From: Streptococcus mitis B6
GTDB lineage: Bacteria; Bacillota; Bacilli; Lactobacillales; Streptococcaceae
Assembly: GCF_000027165.1 (NCBI RefSeq)
Contig: NC_013853.1
Coordinates: 1,736,001-1,800,000, forward strand
DNA length: 64,000 bases
Direction of reading: 5' to 3'
This document shows, piece by piece, positions 1 to 9,543 of this stretch; the first letter of the stretch is position 1; every line of letters starts with the position of its first letter. The notes under the pieces are model-generated. The model did no database searches. It was not told the origin of the DNA and saw only the letters and a list, made by a program, of their open reading frames with translations. A program made the translations under genes and the position numbers.

Positions 1-594
1 AAAAGGTGTGATAGAGGCTTCTGAACCACCTACCAACATAACGTCTTGGAAACCAAACTTAATTGAGCGGAAGGCATCCCCAATCGCGTCATTTGATGAA
101 GCGCAGGCAGTATTGATGGATTTACAAACACCGTTTGCTCCAAAACGCATAGCAACATTTCCTGAAGCCATATTTGGCAAGGCTTTTGGAAGGGTCAATG
201 GTTTCACACGTTTTGGCCCTTTTTCGTTGAGTCGAAGCACTTGATCTTCAATTTCTTTGATTCCACCAATACCAGAGGCCACGATAACACCAAAACGATC
301 TTTATCAAGAGCCTCTACATCTAAATTGGCATGATTAACGGCTTCTTGGGCTGCGTACAAGGCATACAAAGAGTAGTTATCGAAACGATTGGTATCTTTC
401 TTAACAAAGTATTTATCAAAAGGAAAATCTTGGATTTCTGCTGCATTATGCACATCAAAGTCACTATGATCAAATTTTGTAATTGGACCAATTCCGATTT
501 TTCCAGTTGTCAAACTATTCCAAAATTCTTCTGGTGTATTTCCGATTGGAGATGTCACTCCATAACCTGTTACTACTACACGATTTAGTTTCAT
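1..594 (-). CDS. fabF: Beta-ketoacyl-ACP synthase II (partial, cut by window edge)
   Basis: N-terminal ~198 residues of the condensing enzyme that elongates acyl-ACP with malonyl-ACP in cytoplasmic type II fatty acid synthesis. The reading opens MKLNRVVVTGYGVTSPIG, typical of FabF, and includes the active-site cysteine in the motif NTACASS near residue 165. The two catalytic histidines lie in the missing C-terminal half. It is the last visible gene of the minus-strand run fabK-fabD-fabG-fabF, 21 bp after fabG, and is probably followed outside the window by acc genes. Start at 594 is supported by a GAGGTG-like Shine-Dalgarno sequence just upstream. Family assignment is firm. Confidence 0.95.
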   Translation of the reverse strand, partial: MKLNRVVVTGYGVTSPIGNTPEEFWNSLTTGKIGIGPITKFDHSDFDVHNAAEIQDFPFDKYFVKKDTNRFDNYSLYALYAAQEAVNHANLDVEALDKDRFGVIVASGIGGIKEIEDQVLRLNEKGPKRVKPLTLPKALPNMASGNVAMRFGANGVCKSINTACASSNDAIGDAFRSIKFGFQDVMLVGGSEASITPF

Positions 595-615
595 CTTTTT
601 CACCTCTAGCTTCTG

Positions 616-1347
616 CTACATACTTAAGCCACCATCAATGGCAACCACTTGACCAGTTAGATAATCTTGGCCTGCTAAAAATACGGTTAAATCTGCAACC
701 TGTTCTGCCTGTCCAAATTCTTTCATGGGAATTTGGGCCAGCATGGCATCTTTTACCTTGTCTGATAGGACAGCTGTCATATCGGACTCAATCATTCCAG
801 GTGCAATAGCATTAACCCTGATATTGCGATTGGCCACTTCACGCGCCACAGACTTGGTAAAACCAATCAAACCAGCCTTAGAAGCTGCATAGTTAGCTTG
901 GCCGATATTCCCCATCAAACCAACAACACTAGACATATTAATGATAGCACCTTCTCTGGCTTTTATCATCGGTTTCAAGACTGATTGTGTCATGTTAAAG
1001 GCACCAGTCAAGTTAACCTTGAGCACTTTTTCAAAATCCGCTTCTGTCATCTTGAGCATAAGGGTATCTTGGGTAATCCCTGCATTGTTGACCAAAACAT
1101 CTATTGAACCCAGCTCTGCAATAGCTTGCTCAACCATACGCTTAGCGTCTGCAAAATCTGACACGTCTCCTGATATAGGAACCACCTTAACACCATAGTT
1201 TGAAAACTCAGCAAGCAATTCTTCTGAGATTGCCCCACGACTGTTTAAAACAATATTGGCTCCTGCTTGAGCAAACTTGTGGGCAATGGCAAGACCAATT
1301 CCACGACTCGAACCTGTAATAAAGATATTTTTATTTTCTAGTTGCAT
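616..1347 (-). CDS. fabG: 3-oxoacyl-ACP reductase
   Basis: NADPH-dependent short-chain dehydrogenase of 243 residues that reduces beta-ketoacyl-ACP in the elongation cycle. The glycine-rich nucleotide site TGSSRGIG is at residues 11-18, the NNAG motif is near 86, and the catalytic set is present: Ser in the MSSVVG stretch and YAASK near 150-155. The C-terminus ends in the usual DGGLSM. Length is normal for FabG. An AGGAG ribosome site precedes the ATG. It lies between fabD (40 bp upstream) and fabF in one transcript. Confidence 0.96.
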   Translation of the reverse strand: MQLENKNIFITGSSRGIGLAIAHKFAQAGANIVLNSRGAISEELLAEFSNYGVKVVPISGDVSDFADAKRMVEQAIAELGSIDVLVNNAGITQDTLMLKMTEADFEKVLKVNLTGAFNMTQSVLKPMIKAREGAIINMSSVVGLMGNIGQANYAASKAGLIGFTKSVAREVANRNIRVNAIAPGMIESDMTAVLSDKVKDAMLAQIPMKEFGQAEQVADLTVFLAGQDYLTGQVVAIDGGLSM

Positions 1348-1387
1348 TCTTTTCTCCTGTTTCCTCTTGTATTTATGGGAGAAGGGA

Positions 1388-2311
1388 TTACTTATTTTCT
1401 AGCAAAGTTTCCAAACTAGCCTGATCTTCAACATTGGCTAGTTTAGCTGTCTTATCAATTTTTTTCACAAAGCCTGACAAGACTTTCCCCGGTCCAATCT
1501 CGATAAAGTTGGTTACGCCTGCTTCTTGCATAACCGCAATACTTTCATAGAAACGAACTGGTTCCTTGACCTGACGCGTCAAAAGTCGAGCAATGTCTTC
1601 TTTTTTCATGACCGTAGCTTCTGTATTACCAACTAGGGGACAAGTGAAATCTGAAAAACTTACTTGAGCTAGAGTTTCAGCTAGTTTTTGGCTAGCAGGC
1701 TCAAGGAGAGCAGTATGAAAGGGACCTGATACCTTGAGAGGAATCAAGCGTTTGGCACCAGCTTCCTGCAAGAGTTCTACTGCGCGGTCAACCGCAACCA
1801 CCTCACCACCAATCACTATTTGTGCAGGTGTATTATAGTTGGCTGGGGTAACCACTCCAAGTTCAGAAGCTTTTCGACAAACTTCTTCAATAACCTCTAC
1901 TGGTGTATTGAGAACTGCCACCATCTTACCAGAGCCAGCAGGAGCCGCTTCTTCCATATAGGCGCCACGCTTAGCAACCAAGGCTACCGCATCTTCAAAA
2001 TCTAAGGCACCGCTGGCCACCAAGGCAGAGTATTCTCCAAGAGACAAACCAGCAACCATATCAGGCTGATAGCCCTTTTCTTGCAATAAGCGGTAAATAG
2101 CAACTGAAGTCGCTAAAATAGCTGGTTGCGTATAGCGGGTCTGGTTAAGTTTTGCTTCTTCCCTATCGATGAGATGACGCAAATCATATCCGAGTACCTG
2201 ACTCGCTTGATCAATCGTTTCTTTGACAATAGGGTAGTGATCATAGAGATCCCGTCCCATACCTAGATACTGGGCACCTTGGCCAGCAAATAAAAAGGCT
2301 GTTTTAGTCAT
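1388..2311 (-). CDS. fabD: Malonyl CoA-ACP transacylase
   Basis: 307-residue transacylase that loads malonyl groups from CoA onto ACP. It opens with FLFAGQGAQYLGMG and has the nucleophile elbow GLSLGEYSAL (Ser near 92) and the partner histidine in GPFHTALL near 198. The start overlaps the end of fabK by 8 bp, which points to translational coupling. Full length, no irregularity. Confidence 0.96.
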   Translation of the reverse strand: MTKTAFLFAGQGAQYLGMGRDLYDHYPIVKETIDQASQVLGYDLRHLIDREEAKLNQTRYTQPAILATSVAIYRLLQEKGYQPDMVAGLSLGEYSALVASGALDFEDAVALVAKRGAYMEEAAPAGSGKMVAVLNTPVEVIEEVCRKASELGVVTPANYNTPAQIVIGGEVVAVDRAVELLQEAGAKRLIPLKVSGPFHTALLEPASQKLAETLAQVSFSDFTCPLVGNTEATVMKKEDIARLLTRQVKEPVRFYESIAVMQEAGVTNFIEIGPGKVLSGFVKKIDKTAKLANVEDQASLETLLENK

Positions 2312-3278
2312 TTCTTACAACTCCTGCCCAACGAGAGGCTTCTTCTTGAATTTTCTTAGCTGCTCCGTAATACAAATCTTTTAGAATTTCTTCAACGGTT
2401 TCTTCTTTGGAAACAAGGCCTGCAATTTGACCTGCCATGACAGAGCCTCCATCCACATCTCCGTGAACAACCGCTTTGGCTAGAGCACCTGCTCCCATTT
2501 GTTCAAAAATTTCCAAATCTGGATTTTCTTGTTTAAAGGCATCTTTCTCAGCTTTTTCAAAATCACGAGTCAATTGGTTTTTAATAGCTCGAACAGCATG
2601 GCCAAAGTGTTGGGCTGAAATCGTGGTATCAATATCTCTAGCTTTTAAAATTTTCTCCTTGTAATTTGGATGGGCATTAGACTCTTTTGCAACGACAAAA
2701 CGCGTTCCAACCTGAACAGCCTCTGCCCCTAGCATAAAGCCAGCCGCAGCACCTTCACCATCCGCAATCCCTCCTGCAGCAATAACAGGAATAGATACAG
2801 CTGCCGCCACTTGACGCACCAAGGTCATGGTTGTTAATTTACCGATATGCCCCCCAGCCTCCATTCCTTCTGCAATAACAGCGTCCGCACCGATTTTTTC
2901 CATGCGTTTAGCTAGGGCAACACTTGGTACAACAGGAATGACTGTTATACCAGCAGCATGAAAACGTTCCATGTATTTGCTTGGATTTCCTGCGCCTGTT
3001 GTAACTACCTTAACCCCTTCCTCGATAACGAGGTCTACAATATCTTCCACAAAGGGAGACAAAAGCATGATGTTGACACCGAAGGGTTTATCAGTCAATG
3101 ATTTGATTTTATCAATATTTGCCTTGACAACTTCTTTAGGGGCATTTCCCCCACCGATAATCCCTAGTCCTCCAGCCTTAGAAACAGCTCCTGCCAAATC
3201 ACCATCAGCAACCCAGGCCATCCCTCCTTGGAAAATAGGATAATCAATGTTCAATAATTCTGTAATACGCGTTTTCAT
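2304..3278 (-). CDS. fabK: Enoyl-ACP reductase II (FMN-dependent)
   Basis: 324-residue flavin TIM-barrel enzyme that performs the last reduction of each elongation cycle. FabK replaces FabI in streptococci and is not inhibited by triclosan. It shows the 2-nitropropane dioxygenase-like pattern: N-terminal PIFQGGMAWVADGDLAGAVS, the EGMEAGGHIG phosphate/flavin segment near 140 and VIAAGGIADG near 165. An excellent GGAGG site sits 7 bases before the ATG. The palindrome at 3325-3341 upstream makes this the first gene of a FabT-controlled transcription unit (fabK-fabD-fabG-fabF). Confidence 0.96.
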   Translation of the reverse strand: MKTRITELLNIDYPIFQGGMAWVADGDLAGAVSKAGGLGIIGGGNAPKEVVKANIDKIKSLTDKPFGVNIMLLSPFVEDIVDLVIEEGVKVVTTGAGNPSKYMERFHAAGITVIPVVPSVALAKRMEKIGADAVIAEGMEAGGHIGKLTTMTLVRQVAAAVSIPVIAAGGIADGEGAAAGFMLGAEAVQVGTRFVVAKESNAHPNYKEKILKARDIDTTISAQHFGHAVRAIKNQLTRDFEKAEKDAFKQENPDLEIFEQMGAGALAKAVVHGDVDGGSVMAGQIAGLVSKEETVEEILKDLYYGAAKKIQEEASRWAGVVRND

Positions 3279-3324
3279 AGTGCCTCCATCGTTTCTTGCT
3301 TACGTAATAGTTCGATATCGTCAT

Positions 3325-3341
3325 AATTTGAAAATCAAACT
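3325..3341 (-). promoter_or_regulatory. FabT operator upstream of fabK
   Basis: On the minus strand the 17 bases read AGTTTGATTTTCAAATT, an inverted repeat of TTTGA/TCAAA with a short centre. It matches the known pneumococcal FabT recognition pattern (TTTGA-N3-TCAAA). It lies about 47 bp upstream of the fabK start, after the acpP hairpin, so FabT with long-chain acyl-ACP should repress fabK-fabD-fabG-fabF here. Assignment is from motif and position; binding is inferred. Confidence 0.8.
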
Positions 3342-3357
3342 ATTGCCTAAACAAGAG

Positions 3358-3377
3358 GGAGCGGGTTTCCCTACTCC
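3358..3377 (-). terminator. Weak hairpin after acpP
   Basis: GGAG-TA-GGG AAA CCC-G-CTCC folds into a bulged hairpin just after the acpP stop and before the FabT box. The run of U after it is poor (CTCTTGTTT), so it probably gives partial termination or processing between fabT-fabH-acpP and fabK. Confidence 0.45.
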
Positions 3378-3394
3378 TTCTATCTATATTCTGT

Positions 3395-3619
3395 TTATTT
3401 TGTTTGCTCTTCAACGTAGGCAACCAAGTCACCAACTGTTTTCAAGTCATCTTCTGCTTCGATTTGGATATCAAAAGCATCTTCGATTTCTGAGATTACT
3501 TGGAACAAGTCCAATGAATCTGCATCCAAATCATCAAAAGTTGATTCAAGTGTTACTTCTGATGCGTCTTTCCCAAGTTCTTCAACGATAATTTCTTGTA
3601 CTTTTTCAAATACTGCCAT
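3395..3619 (-). CDS. acpP: Acyl carrier protein
   Basis: 74-residue acidic carrier with the phosphopantetheine site DADSLDL (Ser near residue 35). It carries growing acyl chains between the fab enzymes and, as long-chain acyl-ACP, is the co-repressor of FabT. It is preceded by a clean AAAGGAG site and lies between fabH and fabK. Fits the chromosomal fab-cluster ACP of streptococci. Confidence 0.96.
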   Translation of the reverse strand: MAVFEKVQEIIVEELGKDASEVTLESTFDDLDADSLDLFQVISEIEDAFDIQIEAEDDLKTVGDLVAYVEEQTK

Positions 3620-3677
3620 GATAGGACTCCTTTAAAATAAATAGTTTTTTATAACAATGTGTTCACCACATGATTAC

Positions 3678-4652
3678 CTAAATTGTAAGAATGAGCGTGC
3701 CCCAGGTCAAGCCTCCACCGAAGCCTGATAGCAGAACAGTCTGACTACCATCTAAACGGATGAGACCTTGTTCTACACACTCTGAAAGTAAAATCGGGAT
3801 ACTGGCTGCACTGGTATTACCATATTCCATCATATTGGCTGGAAGTTTGTCTCGGTCGACACCGATTTTCCTAGCCATCTTATCTAAAATACGGTCATTA
3901 GCCTGATGAAGTAGCAGATAATCCAAGTCTGTCGCCTCTACAGGAGATTCTTCAATAGTCTGTTTGATAGACTTAGCTACATCTCGAATGGCAAAATCAA
4001 AGACTGCGCGTCCATCCATCTTCAAAAATGAATCTGCATTTTCTTGATTTGAAAATGGAGAATGTAGACCTGAATGTCCATAGGTCAGACACTCGCTGCG
4101 ACTTCCATCACTATTGAGACTCTCAGCCAAGAAATGCTCTTGCTCGCTAGCTTCTAGCAAGACTCCACCAGCACCATCTCCAAACAAAACAGCTGTTGAT
4201 CGGTCTGACCAATCGACTGCTTTAGAGAGGGTTTCACTACCAATCACCAAGCCTTTTTGAAAGCGACCAGAAGCGATAAACTTTTCAGCAGTTGAAAGAG
4301 CAAATACAAATCCACTACAAGCTGCTGTTAGGTCAAAAGCAAAGGCCTTATTAGCACCAATATTAGCTTGGATACGAGCAGCTGTAGAGGGCATCATCGA
4401 ATCAGGAGTAATGGTAGCTAGAATGATAAAATCCAACTCCTCCCCTGTGATTTCAGCTTTTGCCATCAGTTTCTTAGCAACCTCTGTAGCCAAATCACTA
4501 GTAGATTCTGTTCTTGAGATATGCCTTTGTCGTATTCCCGTCCGACTTGAAATCCACTCATCATTGGTATCCATAATCTGAGCCAAATCATGATTTGTAA
4601 CCACTTGCTCAGGCACATAATGAGCAACCTGGCTTATTTTTGCAAAAGCCAT
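3678..4652 (-). CDS. fabH: Beta-ketoacyl-ACP synthase III
   Basis: 324-residue initiation condensing enzyme that joins acetyl-CoA with malonyl-ACP. The catalytic triad is visible: Cys in LTAACSGF near 113, His in LLHQAND near 250 and Asn in YGNTSAAS near 280. The start codon overlaps the fabT stop (TAATG), so the two are translated together. Full length. Confidence 0.96.
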   Translation of the reverse strand: MAFAKISQVAHYVPEQVVTNHDLAQIMDTNDEWISSRTGIRQRHISRTESTSDLATEVAKKLMAKAEITGEELDFIILATITPDSMMPSTAARIQANIGANKAFAFDLTAACSGFVFALSTAEKFIASGRFQKGLVIGSETLSKAVDWSDRSTAVLFGDGAGGVLLEASEQEHFLAESLNSDGSRSECLTYGHSGLHSPFSNQENADSFLKMDGRAVFDFAIRDVAKSIKQTIEESPVEATDLDYLLLHQANDRILDKMARKIGVDRDKLPANMMEYGNTSAASIPILLSECVEQGLIRLDGSQTVLLSGFGGGLTWGTLILTI

Positions 4653-5086
4653 TATCTCAAATCCTCCAAAAATTGATAAAGATTGGTCAACCCTTTGCTC
4701 ATAACCTCCATTTCTTGCTTACTCATACCATCAATGATTTTTTCAACCATGGCCTTATGGAAGCGTTTATGTAGCCTATGAACCAAGCGACCTTTCTTTG
4801 TCAAATGCAGATGCACTACACGTCGATCATGTTCTGAACGAATGCGTTCAATGTAACCCTTGCGTTCGAGATTATTCAAACTAGTCGTAACTGTCCCAAG
4901 AGTCACCATCAACTCTTTTGACACTTGACTTGGCGTCACGTCTGGGAATTTCCCAATCACATCAATCGTATGCATTTCTTTGATGGAGATATCCTTGAAA
5001 CGACTACCCCTCAAGCTAACTTCCTCAATAACGAGGACATTGTTAAATATAGATGTTAAATATTCATTAATTCGTTGGTAGTCCAA
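4652..5086 (-). CDS. fabT: MarR-family fatty acid synthesis repressor FabT (TTG start)
   Basis: 144-residue winged-helix repressor that, with acyl-ACP, shuts down the fab genes. The MarR core shows [21 protein letters not shown] as recognition helices and [12 protein letters not shown] as the wing. The open frame reaches a TTG at 5107, but the GGAGG site lies inside that extension, 8 bases before the TTG at 5086. The 144-residue product beginning at [10 protein letters not shown] (with TTG read as Met) is therefore the real one. The promoter is at 5141-5169. First gene of fabT-fabH-acpP. Confidence 0.93.
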   Translation of the reverse strand: MDYQRINEYLTSIFNNVLVIEEVSLRGSRFKDISIKEMHTIDVIGKFPDVTPSQVSKELMVTLGTVTTSLNNLERKGYIERIRSEHDRRVVHLHLTKKGRLVHRLHKRFHKAMVEKIIDGMSKQEMEVMSKGLTNLYQFLEDLR

Positions 5087-5140
5087 TCTCTTTTCCCTCC
5101 TTTTCAAAAAACTTTCACAATCAAAACATTTGACAAAAAA

Positions 5141-5169
5141 ATTATATCAAACTTCAAAGAACAGTGCAA
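5141..5169 (-). promoter_or_regulatory. fabT promoter with FabT half-site
   Basis: Minus strand TTGCAC (5164-5169), 17-bp spacer, TATAAT (5141-5146). The spacer ends in AGTTTGA, one arm of the FabT box, and TCAAA-like arms follow the -10, fitting autoregulation of fabT. The promoter match is exact; the operator reading is inferred. Confidence 0.75.
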
Positions 5170-5177
5170 GTATTTTT

Positions 5178-5963
5178 TTATTTTCCTGTAAATTTAGGCC
5201 GTCTTCTCTCCGAATGAGCCCGAACTCCCTCTTTGAAATCCTCTGTTTGAGCTAAGGATTCCTGTAGATTCAGTTCTAAAGTAGCGTAATCCTGCCAGTC
5301 TTTAAATTGGCTCTCCCAAACCAACTTCTTAATGGCAGCATAGGAATTACTTGAACCACGTCTTAATTTTTTAAGAAGCTGTTCTCTCGTCTTTTCAAGT
5401 TTATCAGCTTCGGAAACACGGTAAACTAGCCCCCACTCCAGAGCTTTTTCTGCGGTCAAAGCCTCTCCTGTCATAGCTAATTGAGCAGCACGCGTCACAC
5501 CGATACTGCGGCTCAAGAGATGAATCCCACCTGCATCTGGAGCCAAGCCAACGCCAACAAAGGCTTGGATAAACTTAGCCTTATCCGTTGCAAGACAGAA
5601 ATCTGCCGCAACAGCCATATTCGCTGCGGCACCTGCAACAGCACCGTCAACTTCCATTAAAACAGGTTTGGCTATTTGTTTGATTTTATAAGAAATAGCA
5701 TTGACCAACTCTGCGATTTTTGTCAATGATGGAATATCATCCTCATCCACTGCCCGCTTCATCTCTACTAAATCTCCCCCAACTGAAAAAACTTTGCCAT
5801 TCGCATTGATTAAGACAAAATGCACAGCCAGATCCTCTTCTGCCAAAGTCAGAGCTTCTAAAATCTCCTCACACATAGGAATATGAAAACCATTTGCAAC
5901 CTCAGGACGGTTCAAGGTAAGGATTGCCAAATCCTCTTCAAGCTGATAAATAATGTGTTCCAT
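5178..5963 (-). CDS. fabM: Trans-2,cis-3-decenoyl-ACP isomerase (enoyl-CoA hydratase fold)
   Basis: 261-residue crotonase-superfamily protein. In streptococci FabM isomerises trans-2-decenoyl-ACP to the cis-3 form, the branch point for unsaturated fatty acids. Visible family features are [13 protein letters not shown] (oxyanion/substrate loop near 60-70) and the second oxyanion segment [19 protein letters not shown] near 105-122. Its position just upstream of fabT is the standard streptococcal location, which is why FabM is preferred over a catabolic enoyl-CoA hydratase. AAGGAG precedes the ATG. Confidence 0.88.
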   Translation of the reverse strand: MEHIIYQLEEDLAILTLNRPEVANGFHIPMCEEILEALTLAEEDLAVHFVLINANGKVFSVGGDLVEMKRAVDEDDIPSLTKIAELVNAISYKIKQIAKPVLMEVDGAVAGAAANMAVAADFCLATDKAKFIQAFVGVGLAPDAGGIHLLSRSIGVTRAAQLAMTGEALTAEKALEWGLVYRVSEADKLEKTREQLLKKLRRGSSNSYAAIKKLVWESQFKDWQDYATLELNLQESLAQTEDFKEGVRAHSERRRPKFTGK

Positions 5964-5992
5964 CGGGACTCCTTTTTATTTTATAAGCAGTT

Positions 5993-6099
5993 TATACTCT
6001 TCGAAAATCAAATTCAAACCACGTCAGCTTCGCCTTGCCGTACTCAAGTACTGTCTACGGCTAGCTTCCTAGTTTGCTCTTTAATTTTCATTGAGTATT
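5993..6099. repeat. RUP-type repeat (copy 1)
   Basis: About 105-bp repeat bounded by TACTCTTCGAAAATC and TTTTCATTGAGTA, whose ends are inverted repeats flanked by TA. It matches the pneumococcal RUP element, a non-coding repeat thought to be mobilised by IS630-Spn1 transposase. Between fabM and lysC. Related copies are at 36759, 55369 and 57925. Confidence 0.85.
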
Positions 6100-6220
6100 A
6101 AATTATTTTATTTTCAAAGTTTATCTTTTTTAGGAATAGAAAGCAAGAAAAAATCAACTAAAAGTGTCTCAGCCGATTAGAAAGTCTCGCCTTGTCCTAG
6201 AAAGCATCTCATTTTCTTCA

Positions 6221-6249
6221 TTGAAAAAAGGCCTTCTTTCTGCTATAAT
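6221..6249 (+). promoter_or_regulatory. Promoter of aspartokinase gene
   Basis: TTGAAA, 17-bp spacer, TATAAT, ending 29 bp before the ATG at 6279. A canonical sigma-A type promoter read directly from sequence. Confidence 0.8.
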
Positions 6250-6278
6250 CGTATAAAATACTTACTTTAGGAGTTCTT

Positions 6279-7643
6279 ATGAAAGTTGTTAAATTTGGAG
6301 GTAGCTCTCTTGCCTCTGCTAGTCAATTAGAAAAAGTTTTAAACATCGTCAAAAGCGATTCAGAGCGTCGTTTTGTGGTCGTTTCTGCGCCTGGTAAACG
6401 CAATGCTGAAGATACTAAGGTTACGGATGCCTTGATTAAATACTACCGCGACTATGTTGCTGGTAACGATATTAGCAAGAGCCAAAACTGGATTATCGAC
6501 CGCTATGCTGCTATGGTTAGTGAACTAGGACTAAAACCTGCTGTTTTAGAAAAAATCTCTAAAAGCATTCGCGCCTTAGCCACTCTTCCTATTGATGAAA
6601 ATGAATTTCTCTACGACACTTTCCTAGCAGCCGGTGAAAATAACAATGCTAAATTGATTGCTGCCTACTTTAACCAAAATGGGATTGATGCACGCTATGT
6701 TCACCCTCGAGAAGCTGGTATTGTAGTCACAAGTGAACCTGGTCACGCTCGCATCATTCCATCAAGTTATGACAAGATTGAAGAATTGACAAACGCAAAT
6801 GAAGTCCTTGTCATTCCTGGTTTCTTTGGAGTTACCAAGGAAAATCAAATCTGTACCTTCTCACGTGGAGGATCAGACATTACAGGTTCTATCATTGCTG
6901 CCGGTGTTAAGGCAGACCTCTATGAAAACTTTACAGACGTTGATGGTATCTTTGCAGCCCACCCTGGTATTATTCACCAACCACACTCAATCCCTGAGTT
7001 AACCTACCGTGAAATGCGTGAGTTAGCCTATGCAGGCTTCTCAGTCCTTCATGACGAAGCGCTTCTTCCTGCCTACCGTGGAAAAATCCCTCTCGTTATC
7101 AAGAATACCAACAACCCTGATCATCCAGGTACTCGTATCGTTCTAAAACATAGTAGTGACAAGTTCCCCGTTGTGGGAATTGCCGGTGACTCTGGTTTTG
7201 TCAGCATCAATATGTCTAAATACCTCATGAACCGCGAGATTGGATTTGGTCGCAAGGTTCTGCAAATCCTTGAAGACCTCAACATCGGTTGGGAACATAT
7301 GCCAACTGGTATCGACGATCTTTCGATTATCCTCCGTTCTCGCGAACTAACTCCTATCAAGGAAGAAGAAATCCTTCGTCAGTTGGTTCAAAAGGCTGAA
7401 GTAGACCATGCAGAAATCGAACACGACCTTTCAATCATTATGATTGTTGGTGAAAAGATGAAGAGTCATATCGGAGTAACTGCTACTGCAACACGCGCTC
7501 TGTCTGAAAATAAAATTAACATCCAGATGATGTCTCAAGGTTCTAGTGAGGTTTCTATCATGTTTGTTGTTCATAAAGACCAAGAAAAAGCAGCTATTAA
7601 AGCCCTCTACAGTGCCTTTTTCGGTGAAAGCAAGGAAGACTAG
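6279..7643 (+). CDS. lysC: Aspartate kinase
   Basis: 454-residue aspartokinase, first step of the lysine/threonine/methionine branch (L-aspartate + ATP to aspartyl phosphate). The kinase domain starts KFGGSSLASA, the aspartate-binding FSRGGSDITGS motif is near 200, and two ACT regulatory domains fill roughly 300-454, so it is a monofunctional feedback-regulated form. It has its own promoter and a GGAG site. It runs 2 bp into the next gene's spacer, suggesting co-transcription with the DUF956 gene. The gene symbol is by function; isozyme class is not certain. Confidence 0.93.
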   Translation: MKVVKFGGSSLASASQLEKVLNIVKSDSERRFVVVSAPGKRNAEDTKVTDALIKYYRDYVAGNDISKSQNWIIDRYAAMVSELGLKPAVLEKISKSIRALATLPIDENEFLYDTFLAAGENNNAKLIAAYFNQNGIDARYVHPREAGIVVTSEPGHARIIPSSYDKIEELTNANEVLVIPGFFGVTKENQICTFSRGGSDITGSIIAAGVKADLYENFTDVDGIFAAHPGIIHQPHSIPELTYREMRELAYAGFSVLHDEALLPAYRGKIPLVIKNTNNPDHPGTRIVLKHSSDKFPVVGIAGDSGFVSINMSKYLMNREIGFGRKVLQILEDLNIGWEHMPTGIDDLSIILRSRELTPIKEEEILRQLVQKAEVDHAEIEHDLSIIMIVGEKMKSHIGVTATATRALSENKINIQMMSQGSSEVSIMFVVHKDQEKAAIKALYSAFFGESKED

Positions 7644-7645
7644 AC

Positions 7646-8017
7646 ATGGCTCAATCTCTTAACAAAACAGTGCTTCTCAATACAACAGGCACCTCCTACC
7701 TCTCTATAGCTGGGAAAGTTGGGAAATTCCTTATCGGAGATCAGGCTCTGGAATTTTACCCAGATGTTAATGTTGAACAATTTATCCAGATTCCCTGGAG
7801 CCATATCAACCAAATTGGAGCTAATGTTACTGGTCGCAAAATCAGTCGCCACTTCGAAGTCTTTACTGATCAGGGAAAATTCCTCTTCGCTTCAAAAGAT
7901 TCAGGTGCCATTCTTAAAATTGCTCGCGAAAAACTAGGCAATGACAAGGTTGTCAAACTTCCTACCCTGATTCAGACAATTAGTCAAAAATTTAAAAATC
8001 TATTTGCAAAAAAGTAG
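7646..8017 (+). CDS. DUF956 family protein
   Basis: 123 residues. The sequence matches DUF956, a family of small PH-like proteins best known from the end of mannose-type PTS operons (ManO). Here it instead follows aspartokinase with only 2 bp between, the usual pneumococcal arrangement. No catalytic motif, signal peptide or membrane segment is seen. Function unknown. Confidence 0.75.
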   Translation: MAQSLNKTVLLNTTGTSYLSIAGKVGKFLIGDQALEFYPDVNVEQFIQIPWSHINQIGANVTGRKISRHFEVFTDQGKFLFASKDSGAILKIAREKLGNDKVVKLPTLIQTISQKFKNLFAKK

Positions 8018-8032
8018 AAACTTTAGTATAAT
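8004..8032 (+). promoter_or_regulatory. serS promoter
   Basis: TTGCAA (8004-8009), 17-bp spacer, TATAAT (8027-8032). It overlaps the 3' end of the DUF956 gene and drives the T-box leader. Confidence 0.8.
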
Positions 8033-8035
8033 CAT

Positions 8036-8216
8036 AGCAACGGATAAGTAGGTTATCTTCTTCTTTCAGAAAGTCTGCGGGTGCTGCGAGCAGATAGGAG
8101 GGATAGGTGAAATTCTACCGTTAGTAACAATTACATACACAATCAAGTGCACACCTGTGAAGTTGGATGGAACCGTGGCCCTGCCACTCCAACGCTTTGT
8201 CGGGTGTGCTTTTTTC
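8036..8216 (+). promoter_or_regulatory. T-box riboswitch (serine tRNA)
   Basis: Leader with the T-box core TTGGATGGAACCGTGG (about 8163-8178), which pairs with uncharged tRNA acceptor ends. A terminator closes GCACACC (8149-8155) with GGTGTGC (8203-8209) before a U run. In Stem I, AACGG near 8039 pairs with CCGTT near 8120. The triplet just 5' of that closing strand is TCT (8114-8116) followed by A, a serine codon consistent with the gene downstream. Uncharged tRNA-Ser should favour read-through. Confidence 0.9.
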
Positions 8217-8230
8217 ATAAAGGAGTTCTT

Positions 8231-9505
8231 ATGTTAGATATCAAACGTATTCGTACAGATTTTGATGCTGTCGCAGAAAAATTAGCTACACGTGGTGTAG
8301 ATGCTGCTATCTTAAACGAGATGAAAGAAATCGATGCTAAACGTCGTGACATCTTGGTCAAGGTTGAAACTCTCAAGGCAGAACGTAACACAGTTTCTGC
8401 TGAGATTGCTCAAGCTAAACGAAACAAGGAAAATGCAGATGACAAGATTGCTGCCATGCAAACCCTATCTGCTGAGGTCAAAGCCTTGGATGCTGAATTG
8501 GCAGAAATCGATGCTAAATTGACAGAATTTACCACTACTCTTCCAAACATCCCTGCTGACAGCGTTCCTGTTGGGGCTGACGAAGACGACAATGTGGAAG
8601 TTCGCCGTTGGGGTAGTCCACGCGAATTTGACTTCGAACCAAAAGCTCACTGGGATCTTGGTGAAGACCTTGGTATCCTTGACTGGGAACGCGGTGGTAA
8701 GGTGACGGGCGCTCGCTTCCTCTTCTATAAAGGCCTCGGCGCTCGTTTGGAACGTGCTATCTACAACTTTATGTTGGATGAGCATGGTAAAGAAGGCTAT
8801 ACTGAAGTCATCACACCTTACATGGTTAACCATGACTCTATGTTTGGTACTGGTCAATATCCAAAATTCAAGGAAGATACTTTTGAACTCAGTGACAGCA
8901 ATTACGTCCTTATTCCTACAGCTGAAGTTCCTCTAACAAACTACTACCGCGATGAAATCCTTGATGGGAAAGACCTACCAATCTACTTCACTGCTATGAG
9001 TCCTTCATTCCGTTCTGAGGCTGGTTCAGCTGGTCGTGATACTCGTGGCTTGATTCGTCTGCACCAATTCCACAAGGTTGAAATGGTTAAATTTGCCAAG
9101 CCAGAAGAATCTTACGAAGAATTGGAAAAAATGACAGCCAACGCTGAAAATATCCTTCAAAAACTGAACCTTCCATACCGTGTCGTTGCGCTCTCTACAG
9201 GAGATATGGGCTTCTCAGCTGCGAAGACTTACGACTTGGAAGTTTGGATTCCAGCGCAAAATACCTACCGTGAAATTTCAAGCTGTTCAAACACAGAAGA
9301 TTTCCAAGCCCGTCGTGCCCAAATCCGTTACCGTGATGAAGCAGATGGCAAGGTTAAATTGCTCCACACCTTGAACGGTTCTGGACTTGCAGTTGGACGT
9401 ACAGTGGCTGCTATTCTTGAAAACTACCAAAATGCAGATGGTTCTGTAACCATTCCAGAAGCACTTCGTCCATATATGGGTGGCGCTGAAGTTATCAAAC
9501 CATAA
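8231..9505 (+). CDS. serS: Seryl-tRNA synthetase
   Basis: 424-residue class II aminoacyl-tRNA synthetase. It has an N-terminal antiparallel coiled coil (about 30-100), class II motif 2 [21 protein letters not shown] near 270-290 and motif 3 GSGLAVGRT near 382-390. The frame is open to 8147 but that stretch is T-box RNA. The ATG at 8231 has AAAGGAG before it and gives the normal SerRS length, so it is the start. Confidence 0.97.
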   Translation: MLDIKRIRTDFDAVAEKLATRGVDAAILNEMKEIDAKRRDILVKVETLKAERNTVSAEIAQAKRNKENADDKIAAMQTLSAEVKALDAELAEIDAKLTEFTTTLPNIPADSVPVGADEDDNVEVRRWGSPREFDFEPKAHWDLGEDLGILDWERGGKVTGARFLFYKGLGARLERAIYNFMLDEHGKEGYTEVITPYMVNHDSMFGTGQYPKFKEDTFELSDSNYVLIPTAEVPLTNYYRDEILDGKDLPIYFTAMSPSFRSEAGSAGRDTRGLIRLHQFHKVEMVKFAKPEESYEELEKMTANAENILQKLNLPYRVVALSTGDMGFSAAKTYDLEVWIPAQNTYREISSCSNTEDFQARRAQIRYRDEADGKVKLLHTLNGSGLAVGRTVAAILENYQNADGSVTIPEALRPYMGGAEVIKP

Positions 9506-9543
9506 AAAATGCTTCTTTGTCAACTATAGTGGGTTGAAGTCAG

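Noticed and set aside
941..1198. Antisense frames over fab, mutS2, recD2 and similar genes
   Set aside because: They lie opposite well-supported genes and show no ribosome sites or family features.
5087..5107. FabT start at the TTG at 5107
   Set aside because: The GGAGG ribosome site lies within these codons, so the TTG at 5086 must be used.
8147..8230. N-terminal extension of serS beginning [11 protein letters not shown]
   Set aside because: It reads T-box RNA, including the terminator hairpin. The ATG at 8231 has a ribosome site and gives the normal length.
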